From contig CAMAUX010000016.1 in assembly GCA_945861435.1 (NCBI GenBank), positions 1 to 64,000 of the forward strand: a stretch of DNA of 64,000 bases. The letters are read 5' to 3'. A program made the position numbers and the translations under genes. Of the stretch, positions 58,159 to 64,000 are shown in pieces; the first letter of the stretch is position 1, and each line of letters starts with the position of its first letter. The notes under the pieces are model-generated. The model was not told where the DNA came from. It saw only the letters and a program-made list of their open reading frames with translations, and searched no databases. The DNA is from Chthoniobacter flavus (GTDB lineage Bacteria; Verrucomicrobiota; Verrucomicrobiia; Chthoniobacterales; Chthoniobacteraceae).

Positions 58159-59328
58159 ATGAATTCCGCACCCGTCCACATCACCGCTGCAGAGGTGGCG
58201 TGTGCCCTTGGCAATGATCTGGATTCCTGCGTGCAGGAACTGGGCGCAGGAAGAAGTGCGCTGCGTCCTCTTGGGGAGCTTCTGCCTGAGGCGCATCGGT
58301 GGCGGGAACTGCTTGCGGGCTGGGTGCCGGACCGTGCGTTGTTGTTGGGGCGTCGTTACGGCGCTGCGACGAACCTTGCTGTCCATGTCGCGCGCGCTGC
58401 GGTGAGGCGCGCGGGATGGACGACGGAGGAGTTGAGTGGAGCAGCGCTTTTCGTGGGGACGAGCCGGGGGAATTTCGGTGAGTGGGTGGGAGCATGGAAG
58501 GCGCGCCGGCCGGTGGCGCTCTTTCACGCGAGCAATCAGCTTCACAGCGAGATTGCGGCAGCGGTCAGTATTGAGCTCGGGATCCGCGGCCCGTGGCAGG
58601 TGCTTTCCAATGGATGCGCATCCGGTCTGGACGCACTTGGATGGGCTGCGCGGGAATTGCAGGCGGGGGCTTGTCGGCGTGTGCTCGCTGTGGCGGTAGA
58701 GCTGCCGCTGGTGGGGGAACTGTTGGATGCGTTTGGAGACACCGGGGCGTTGAGCCGGAGCAACTGCAATGATCCGTATGCGTCGCAAACCGACGGCTTC
58801 CTTCCGGGCGAGGGCGCGGCTGCGGTGACGCTTGAGGCTGCTCCGGAGCGGGCTTGGTGCGGTGTGGAGGGGTATGCAGTGACGAGCGATGCGTATGACT
58901 CTGTGGCGGTGCCTGCGGATGGCGGGGCGCTTGCGGAGTGCATGCAGCGGAGTGTCGCGGCTTCGGAAGCGGCTGTGGTGGCGGTTTGTCCGCACGCCAA
59001 CGGGACCCGTGCGAATGCGGAGTCGGAGCGTGCGGCACTCGCTTTGTTGGGTGGTGAGGTGGGGGGGGTGGTGTGTCTGAAACCCTTCATGGGGCATGCG
59101 CTTGGTGCGGGCGGGTTGGTGGAGGCGGCGTTGCTTGCGCGCTGTCTGCGCGACGGGATGCTGCCGCCGAATCTCCCCGGCGCGACGAGGGTGGACATGC
59201 CGGGCGATCGCAGCGCGGGGCGTGCGCCTTTGAAGGCGGGGGATGGGGTGCTGAAGGTGAGCACTGCGATGGGCGGACACAACGCGTCGCTGGTGCTGCG
59301 GGCTCTTCGGTCTTCCGTGCCGGATTAG
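58159..59328 (+). CDS. Isolated beta-ketoacyl-ACP synthase-like protein
   Basis: A 389-residue thiolase-fold condensing enzyme. The catalytic triad is intact: Cys153 in LSNGCASGLDALG, His in VCPHANGTRANAES and His in KPFMGHALGAGG. FLPGEGAAAVTLEAA and VSTAMGGHNASLVL support a KAS II-like assignment. It is shorter than housekeeping FabF (about 410) and has no acyl carrier protein, ketoreductase or transferase beside it, so its acyl chain is unknown. The stop codon (TAG) interlocks with the HK stop (TAA on the other strand) in a convergent 4-bp overlap. Confidence 0.88.
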   Translation: MNSAPVHITAAEVACALGNDLDSCVQELGAGRSALRPLGELLPEAHRWRELLAGWVPDRALLLGRRYGAATNLAVHVARAAVRRAGWTTEELSGAALFVGTSRGNFGEWVGAWKARRPVALFHASNQLHSEIAAAVSIELGIRGPWQVLSNGCASGLDALGWAARELQAGACRRVLAVAVELPLVGELLDAFGDTGALSRSNCNDPYASQTDGFLPGEGAAAVTLEAAPERAWCGVEGYAVTSDAYDSVAVPADGGALAECMQRSVAASEAAVVAVCPHANGTRANAESERAALALLGGEVGGVVCLKPFMGHALGAGGLVEAALLARCLRDGMLPPNLPGATRVDMPGDRSAGRAPLKAGDGVLKVSTAMGGHNASLVLRALRSSVPD

Positions 59329-60947
59329 GCCTTGGATCCGGGATCCCCGGGTTGCAGGACGATGGACACCTCGAGTCCACCCCCGGGACGGTTGCGGGCA
59401 TGCACCGTCCCGCCACAGGCTTCCACACAGCTTTTGACGATGGCGAGACCGAGGCCCGTGCCGCCCGTTTCGCGGGTGCGCGCGGCTTCGGGGCGGTAGA
59501 AGGGTTCAAAGAGGCGCGGCAGGCTGGGCTCGGGGACGCCGGGGCCCGAGTCGGTGACGCGGAGGACGAGGATGTTTTTTTCGCGCGTTGCGGAAACGGT
59601 GATGGGGCCTGCGTGACCGGCATAGCGGACGGCATTGCGGACGAGGTTGCCGAGTGCGCGGGCGAGGAGGTCGGTGTCGGCCTGCGCACAGGCGTCCGGG
59701 GCGATCTGAGTGGTGACGACGGCGGGTGGGGGCGCTTCCGTGTGGAGGATGCGCTCGACGAGGTCGGTGAGTAGGACGGGGTGCAGGGTGACTGCGCGCA
59801 GTTCAGCCTTGGTGAAGGAGAGGAGTTCGCCCAGAAGGTTGGACATGTGGCGGACCTCCTCGCGGACGTCCTCGACATAGGAGCGCTGGCGTTCGTCGCC
59901 GCGTTGTTCGAGGACGGCGAGGGCCATCTCCATCCGGGCGAGCGGGGATCCGATCTCGTGGGCGATGTCGCCGAGGAACCGTTTCTGTCCCGTGACGAAT
60001 TCCTGAAGGCGGACGGACATGTGGTTGAGGGAGGCGCTGAGTTGTCCGAGTTCGTCGGAGCGGCTCGTGTCGAGGTGCGTGTTGAATTGGCCCTCCGCGA
60101 TGCGGGTGGCTGCGTTGTTCATCTGCCTCAGCGAACCCGTGATGCCGCGTACAAGCGGGATCCAGAACAGGAGGGAGCATACGAGGACGCCGATGGCGCC
60201 GGCGACCCATGGGGTGAATTCGAAGAGCAGTCCGCCGCTGCCAAGAGAGGGCGCCACCACGAGAAGAGTGGCTGGCATCGGCGGTCTGTTTGGGCCTGCG
60301 GAGACTGGGATGCGCGCGCCAATCCAGTATTCAAGCGGCTCCCCGGCCCTGAGAATGAACTTTTGAAAGTTCCCCGGTGGGATTTGTGGGGGCTGGGTTC
60401 TGGGGCCTGCGGGATCGCGGGGCTCGGCATCTTCGGCGCGTGGTCCATGTGGTGGGCGTTCCTGACGCTCGCGAGGAGGGCGTCCTTGTTCGTCCCGGGG
60501 AGGTGGCGGTTCGCCCTCGGGTCTTGGTCTTGGGCGGTCCGGCTGGCCGTTCGGCCCCGGGTGTGGTCTTTCCGGAGGGCGTCCTTCGCGCAGCTTGGAG
60601 CGAACCTCCTCGGGGAGGTCCGGGATGGAGCCGGCCATGAGGGTGCCGTTGTTTTCGACGAGCGCGACGCGCAGTTGTCCGTTCTGGGTGAAGTGTTCGA
60701 GGGCGGCGTTCCACTGGGAGCGCGGCTGGTTCTGGGTTTGGAGGATGATGAGTTCCGCGATGGACTGGACGCGTTCGCCGGCGCGGCCTGCGAGCAGGGA
60801 GTCGAGGCCGAAACGGAGTTGAACGCGTGCGATGGCGAATGCCACGAGTGCGAGCACCAGCAGGTTGGCGCAGAACCAAAGGAGGATCTTGGCCGAAAGC
60901 GAGAAGCGCACGTGCTGTGCTGTTGGGTGGGCTTTCCCCTCAGGCAT
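59325..60947 (-). CDS. Sensor histidine kinase with Pro/Arg-rich extracytoplasmic domain (CpxA-like)
   Basis: About 540 residues. TM1 about aa 20-40, extracytoplasmic domain 41-245, TM2 about 246-265, HAMP 266-318. DHp: His330 in FLGDIAHEIGSPLARMEMAL. CA domain: N box ALGNLVRNAVRYAG, G1 VTDSGPGVPEP, G2 GGTGLGLAIVKSC. Residues 121-192 (60372-60587) are extraordinarily Pro/Arg/Glu/Gly-rich (EGRPPERPHPGPNGQPDRPR). The start overlaps the response-regulator stop by 8 bp (translational coupling). The layout, kinase downstream of an OmpR-type regulator and divergent from a small secreted protein, is the CpxRA/CpxP arrangement. Confidence 0.9.
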   Translation of the reverse strand: MPEGKAHPTAQHVRFSLSAKILLWFCANLLVLALVAFAIARVQLRFGLDSLLAGRAGERVQSIAELIILQTQNQPRSQWNAALEHFTQNGQLRVALVENNGTLMAGSIPDLPEEVRSKLREGRPPERPHPGPNGQPDRPRPRPEGEPPPPRDEQGRPPRERQERPPHGPRAEDAEPRDPAGPRTQPPQIPPGNFQKFILRAGEPLEYWIGARIPVSAGPNRPPMPATLLVVAPSLGSGGLLFEFTPWVAGAIGVLVCSLLFWIPLVRGITGSLRQMNNAATRIAEGQFNTHLDTSRSDELGQLSASLNHMSVRLQEFVTGQKRFLGDIAHEIGSPLARMEMALAVLEQRGDERQRSYVEDVREEVRHMSNLLGELLSFTKAELRAVTLHPVLLTDLVERILHTEAPPPAVVTTQIAPDACAQADTDLLARALGNLVRNAVRYAGHAGPITVSATREKNILVLRVTDSGPGVPEPSLPRLFEPFYRPEAARTRETGGTGLGLAIVKSCVEACGGTVHARNRPGGGLEVSIVLQPGDPGSKA

Positions 60948-61671
60948 GCTCGGTCTCGGGGTTGATGAGCATGTAGCCGGCGCTACGCACGGTGCGGATG
61001 AAGTGAGGGGTCTTCGCGTCGTCGCCGAGCTTCTTGCGCAGCGCGGAGATGTGCACGTCGATGGAGCGGTCGAACACCTCGTAGTCGCGCTCGCGGATTT
61101 GTTCGAGAAGCTGGTCGCGGGTTTTGATCCTGCCCTTGGCGCGGGCGAGGACAAGGAGGAGGTCGAATTCCACCGGCGTGAGCGTCAGGGGGTGGTCTGC
61201 GAGTGAGGCGACGCGGGCCTCGGGATTGATGCGGAGCTTGCCCACGACGATTTCCGCCTCCGGTGCGTCCTTGGCACCGGCTCGGGTGGAGCGGCGCATC
61301 ACGGCCCGCAGGCGTGCGAGCAGTTCGCGGGTGGAGAAGGTTTTTGGGAGGAAATCATCGGCGCCGAGTTCGAGGCCGACGATGCGGTCCGCCTCATCGC
61401 CGCGCGCGGTGAGCATGAGGACGGGCACGTCGCTTTGGCGGCGGATTTGTTTGAGCACCTCGAAGCCGTCCATCCCAGGCAGCATGAGGTCGAGGATGAG
61501 GGCGTGCCACGTTTCGGCGAGTGCAACCTCGACGCCTTCGCTGCCGCTGTGGACCGCGCGCACATGGTAGCCGAACGGGGCGAGGTAATCGGTGATGAGT
61601 CTGCAGAGTTTACGGTCGTCGTCGATGACGAGCAGGCGCTGGGCGCCGTCGTTGGGGCTGTGCGCGGTCAT
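60940..61671 (-). CDS. OmpR/CpxR-family response regulator
   Basis: A 243-residue protein. Receiver (aa 11-125): acidic pocket VIDDDRK, phospho-Asp61 in ALILDLMLPGMDGFEVL, and Lys110 in ADDFLPKTFSTRELLAR (PKTF, where most have PKPF). Winged-helix DNA-binding domain about 145-240 (LTLTPVEFDLLLVLARAKGR; recognition helix in VFDRSIDVHISALRKKLGDD). Divergent from the repeat protein across 139 bp, where a direct repeat may be its binding site. It precedes the kinase and is coupled to it. Confidence 0.93.
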   Translation of the reverse strand: MTAHSPNDGAQRLLVIDDDRKLCRLITDYLAPFGYHVRAVHSGSEGVEVALAETWHALILDLMLPGMDGFEVLKQIRRQSDVPVLMLTARGDEADRIVGLELGADDFLPKTFSTRELLARLRAVMRRSTRAGAKDAPEAEIVVGKLRINPEARVASLADHPLTLTPVEFDLLLVLARAKGRIKTRDQLLEQIRERDYEVFDRSIDVHISALRKKLGDDAKTPHFIRTVRSAGYMLINPETEHA

Positions 61672-61724
61672 GGCTGATCGGGGAGTCTAAGGGAACGGGG
61701 CGTGCCCTTGTTTTTCTTTACACT

Positions 61725-61765
61725 CTCTTAACAACTTTCGGCGGCATTTCGATGAGCTCTTAACA
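61725..61765. promoter_or_regulatory. Direct repeat CTCTTAACA, candidate response-regulator site
   Basis: CTCTTAACA occurs at 61725-61733 and again at 61757-61765, 32 bp apart (about three helical turns), in the 139-bp gap between the divergent regulator and the repeat-protein gene. The core CTTAA resembles half-sites of OmpR-family regulators such as PmrA/QseB. Operator function is inference from position and repetition. Confidence 0.45.
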
Positions 61766-61810
61766 CGGGTCTCTTTTCATGGCGATCTACAGATCATTCT
61801 TCCATTCATC

Positions 61811-62524
61811 ATGAAGTCCCCCGTCATTTTTTCGTTGTCGCTTCTTTCCAGTGTAGGTTTTGCGCTGTCTACAGATGCCGGTCCTGAGCCGCGGGGCGAG
61901 TGCCCTTCTGAGAAACATGGGCACCATGGCGGGCATGGCAGGCACCACAGGCATAGACACCACGGAGCACCATGGATGCGCGGGCCGCGTGGACCACAGG
62001 GTCCGCAGGAGGGGATGCCGCACGGAACGCCGTGGATGCGCGGGCCACGCGGACCGCAGGGTCCGCAGGAGGGGATGCCGCACGGAGCGCCGTGGATGCG
62101 CGGGCCACGCGGACCGCAGGGTCCGCAGGAGGGGATGCAGCACGGAGCGCCGTGGATGCGGGGACCTCGTGGACCGCAGGGTCCGCAGGAGGGGATGCCG
62201 CACGGGCCCGGTCGTCCGCCTGAAGGTGCGCGTCCTGAAGAGCGCCGTGAGCGGGGTCCGCGCGAGGGAGTAAAGAATGGGCCTGATCGTCCGCCTGAAG
62301 GTGCGCGTCCTGAAGAGCGCCGTGAGCGGGGTCCGCGGGAGGGAGTGCAGAACGGGCCTGATCGTCCGCCTGAAGGTGCGCGTCCTGAAGAGCGCCGTGA
62401 GCGGGGTCCGCGCGAGGGAGTGAAGAATGGGCCTGATCGTCCGCCTGAAGGTGCGCGTCCTGAAGAGCGCCCTTCGGAGCGGGGTGAACGGATTCCGCGC
62501 GAGGGTGAGCCGCGGCCGCTTTGA
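61811..62524 (+). CDS. Secreted His-rich, collagen-like tandem-repeat protein
   Basis: A 237-residue protein with a signal peptide (MKSPVIFSLSLLSSVGFALS, then TDA) and no other known domain. Residues 36-51 are His-rich (HGHHGGHGRHHRHRHH), a likely metal-binding patch. Residues 52-131 are four 20-aa units (GAPWMRGPRGPQGPQEGMPH). Residues 132 to about 231 are 25-aa units (GPDRPPEGARPEERRERGPR plus EGVKN), three full and one degenerate. GPQGPQ is collagen-like. There is one Cys (position 31). Expected periplasmic or extracellular and intrinsically disordered. Divergent from the two-component system, like CpxP or ZraP, though not homologous to them. Confidence 0.8.
   Translation: MKSPVIFSLSLLSSVGFALSTDAGPEPRGECPSEKHGHHGGHGRHHRHRHHGAPWMRGPRGPQGPQEGMPHGTPWMRGPRGPQGPQEGMPHGAPWMRGPRGPQGPQEGMQHGAPWMRGPRGPQGPQEGMPHGPGRPPEGARPEERRERGPREGVKNGPDRPPEGARPEERRERGPREGVQNGPDRPPEGARPEERRERGPREGVKNGPDRPPEGARPEERPSERGERIPREGEPRPL
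61964..62203 (+). repeat. Four in-frame 60-bp coding tandem repeats
   Basis: Units at 61964-62023, 62024-62083, 62084-62143 and 62144-62203, differing at only a few positions (some synonymous), encode the 20-aa collagen-like unit. A length multiple of 3 means gain or loss of units keeps the frame. Confidence 0.95.
62204..62503 (+). repeat. Four in-frame 75-bp coding tandem repeats
   Basis: Units at 62204-62278, 62279-62353, 62354-62428 and a degenerate fourth at 62429-62503 encode the 25-aa Pro/Arg/Glu unit. Near-identity at the nucleotide level indicates recent expansion, independent of the preceding 60-bp array. Confidence 0.93.
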
Positions 62525-62641
62525 TTGGTTCTGATCCCTTCGTGCGCGATTCGATGGGAGGAGACTGCGGTCGCGAAAAAGGTGCCGATGAGGGGACGTT
62601 TGGTCCGGATGAGCGACGAGGTGGCGGATTTCTTCTTCGAA

Positions 62642-63928
62642 CTAATCCGCGGAAGCCTTGAGTTCGTAGGTGCCCGCGTCGAGGGACATCATGTTGGCGA
62701 GTTTCCGTGCCTTGAATTCCTCCACGACGGATCCGTCGCTCTGGTAAATGCGAAGGGTTTTTGGGCCGTCGGAGACCATGACAGCCCACTTGAGGTTGGT
62801 GGATGAGGTGACGCCGCGCAGGGGGAGTCCTTCTGCGTCTAGAAGCAGTGCACCCATGGGATCGATGCCGAGCCGGACATAGCGTTCGTGGACGGCGTCT
62901 TTGAAGAGGGGGTTTGGGAGAAGGCGCACCCGGAACTTCTGTTCTGGTTTAGGGGGTTTCTCGGTGCCGAGGAACGGAACTGCTGCAGCGAAGGTGCCGC
63001 TGGGTCTGATGGTGCGGGAGAAGAAGACCTTCCATTGAGAGGAGCCGTCGGGATTGGGGTCTCCCTCGAGGGCGAGACCGCGCACGGTTTCCGAGGAGGC
63101 ATCGCGTGCGAGTAGGTAGATGGCTTCGCGATCGGAGCACGCGACGATCTGTGTGGGCTGCGGATCTTCAGCAGGGATGGTGAGTCTGCGGAGGAGTTCG
63201 TTTGCGCTGGAGAACTGCTTCACCTCGGTCCCTGCCTTTGTTGCGTCGATGACCCAGACGGTGCGATCGCGTCCACGGAAGGCGGCGATGATTTTTTCGG
63301 TTCCTGGAATCGGCGCCAGAGAGGAGCCGGTGGGTTCACGGAGATTGTTGCCGTCCGCAGTGAGCGGTTCACGCAGACGGATTTCGCCGGGGGCGGATTC
63401 CGGATTCTGAAGGATGGGGATGTTGAGCGGGCGGGTCTCGCCTTCGCGTGTGCAGCGCAGGTCGGCGCTTTCGTTGGTGACGGTGCGTGCGCGAGCGATG
63501 AGGTCGCCCTCTGGGCTGAGGAGGAGGGAGGAGACTTCGCGGATGCGTGGGAAGTCGTCCTCGGAGATCCAGTCGTTGCAGTGGAAGGCGACGCCGTCGA
63601 CTTCGATGTCGCCGACGGTGTAGCCGCGGACGGAGTATTTACCGGGAGGGAGGAGTTGGCCGGCGTCGTTCTTGCCGTCCCATGAGGTGATGAGGCCGTT
63701 GAGTCCGACGACGAAGTCTTTATCGGTGGCTTCGGCGCAGAGGGAGCGGACAAGGGCGCCGGACTTGTCGTAGACGCCGAGGCTGATGGTCCCCTTCATG
63801 GGGGGAGGCAGGAAGGTAATTTTGACCTCCGTGTCGGCTGCGATGAGCGCGGTTGCAGCGTTTGCGCCGGCGAGGGCGATCGCGGCCATGGTGCGCAGGA
63901 GGCGAGGCAGTGCGGGCGGGGTGGGCAC
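62642..63928 (-). CDS. Secreted protein with FlgD-Ig-like N-terminal domain
   Basis: A 428-residue protein with a signal peptide (MPTPPALPRLLRTMAAIALA and onward; cleavage near LIAAD) and a GTG start. Residues about 35-110 match the FlgD Ig-like domain (ISLGVYDKSGALVRSL and SWDGKNDAGQLLPPGKYSVR). The remaining 300 residues look like beta-propeller-type or six-bladed repeats (LLLSPEGDLIARARTV, APIPGTEKIIAAFRGRDR, LGIDPMGALLLDAEGLPLRG). Function unknown; similar FlgD-propeller proteins are common secreted proteins in Verrucomicrobiota. A 117-bp noncoding gap separates it from the convergent repeat protein. An ATG at 63889 is an alternative start. Confidence 0.75.
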   Translation of the reverse strand: MPTPPALPRLLRTMAAIALAGANAATALIAADTEVKITFLPPPMKGTISLGVYDKSGALVRSLCAEATDKDFVVGLNGLITSWDGKNDAGQLLPPGKYSVRGYTVGDIEVDGVAFHCNDWISEDDFPRIREVSSLLLSPEGDLIARARTVTNESADLRCTREGETRPLNIPILQNPESAPGEIRLREPLTADGNNLREPTGSSLAPIPGTEKIIAAFRGRDRTVWVIDATKAGTEVKQFSSANELLRRLTIPAEDPQPTQIVACSDREAIYLLARDASSETVRGLALEGDPNPDGSSQWKVFFSRTIRPSGTFAAAVPFLGTEKPPKPEQKFRVRLLPNPLFKDAVHERYVRLGIDPMGALLLDAEGLPLRGVTSSTNLKWAVMVSDGPKTLRIYQSDGSVVEEFKARKLANMMSLDAGTYELKASAD

Positions 63929-63931
63929 GCC

Positions 63932-63980
63932 GTTACAGATAATGGCGCCAGTTGAGATTTGGAAACAGATTATCGCGCCA
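63932..63980. promoter_or_regulatory. Pair of 19-bp direct repeats upstream of the FlgD-like gene
   Basis: GTTACAGATAATGGCGCCA (63932-63950) and GAAACAGATTATCGCGCCA (63962-63980) are identical at 15 of 19 positions, start to start 30 bp (near three helical turns), just before the GTG start on the minus strand. They suggest tandem binding of a regulator. The upstream end of the promoter region lies beyond the window. Confidence 0.45.
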
Positions 63981-64000
63981 CTCGCAGTTGGCTAGGAAGG

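Noticed and set aside
61964-62503. CRISPR-like array
   Set aside because: Units are contiguous without spacers, in frame and coding; a protein minisatellite.

Overview
The window is a GC-rich, densely coded bacterial chromosome segment. The gene content suggests Verrucomicrobiota, possibly an Opitutae-like lineage. Pointers are the paired DUF1592/1588-type cytochrome and Tat-signal DUF1552 genes (typical of the Planctomycetota-Verrucomicrobiota-Chlamydiota group), a secreted Cys-type sulfatase, an AraC regulator with a PAS-like domain, weak or absent Shine-Dalgarno sequences before many starts, and a Corynebacterium-type GlgA. The taxonomic call is inference from gene content, not from a marker tree. 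Nothing in the window looks like a prophage, plasmid, insertion sequence or CRISPR array.

Layout. 1-6.2 kb is a sugar/glycan block: a PAS-AraC regulator diverges from a ROK-family kinase, followed by a GmhA-like SIS isomerase, a secreted beta-helix protein, a long hexanucleotide hairpin and a secreted sulfatase. 6.2-8.1 kb holds a two-gene Opp/Dpp permease operon (minus strand) without its other subunits. 8.2-9.9 kb has a CbpA-type DnaJ and apt. 10-16.8 kb is a type IV pilus/type II secretion motor operon in the order pilB-pilT-pilB-pilC-pseudopilin, behind a good sigma-70-like promoter. 16.8-25 kb has a beta-propeller/M28/PDZ peptidase, a membrane pyrophosphatase, a glycogen-synthase-like GT4 and obgE.

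25-32 kb is a complete F1Fo ATP synthase operon (atpBEFHAGDC). It is preceded by an exact 18-bp Rex-type operator, which suggests control of ATP synthesis by the NADH/NAD+ ratio. 32-39.5 kb carries an O-antigen-ligase/TPR protein, a large secreted protein of unknown function, a dGTPase, a LON-domain protein and an MnmC-like methyltransferase. 39.5-50.3 kb is mostly minus-strand housekeeping: ruvB, an ABC-2 type ATPase without a permease, dxs, xseB, a membrane glycosyltransferase-like protein overlapping an NtrC-type regulator, guaA, a tiny lipoprotein and argG. 50.6-59.3 kb has a DUF3467 protein, trxB, a PIN-PhoH ATPase, a SUI1-domain protein, the DUF1592/DUF1552 pair and an isolated ketoacyl synthase.

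59.3-62.5 kb is the most intriguing unit. A CpxAR-like two-component system diverges from a secreted His-rich, collagen-like tandem-repeat protein. The sensor's extracytoplasmic loop has the same unusual Pro/Arg/Glu/Gly composition as that protein, and a 9-bp direct repeat lies in the shared intergenic region. The window ends with a secreted FlgD-Ig-like protein preceded by a pair of 19-bp direct repeats.

Starts were chosen by domain boundaries, signal peptides, overlaps and paralogue length; several are uncertain and are flagged.
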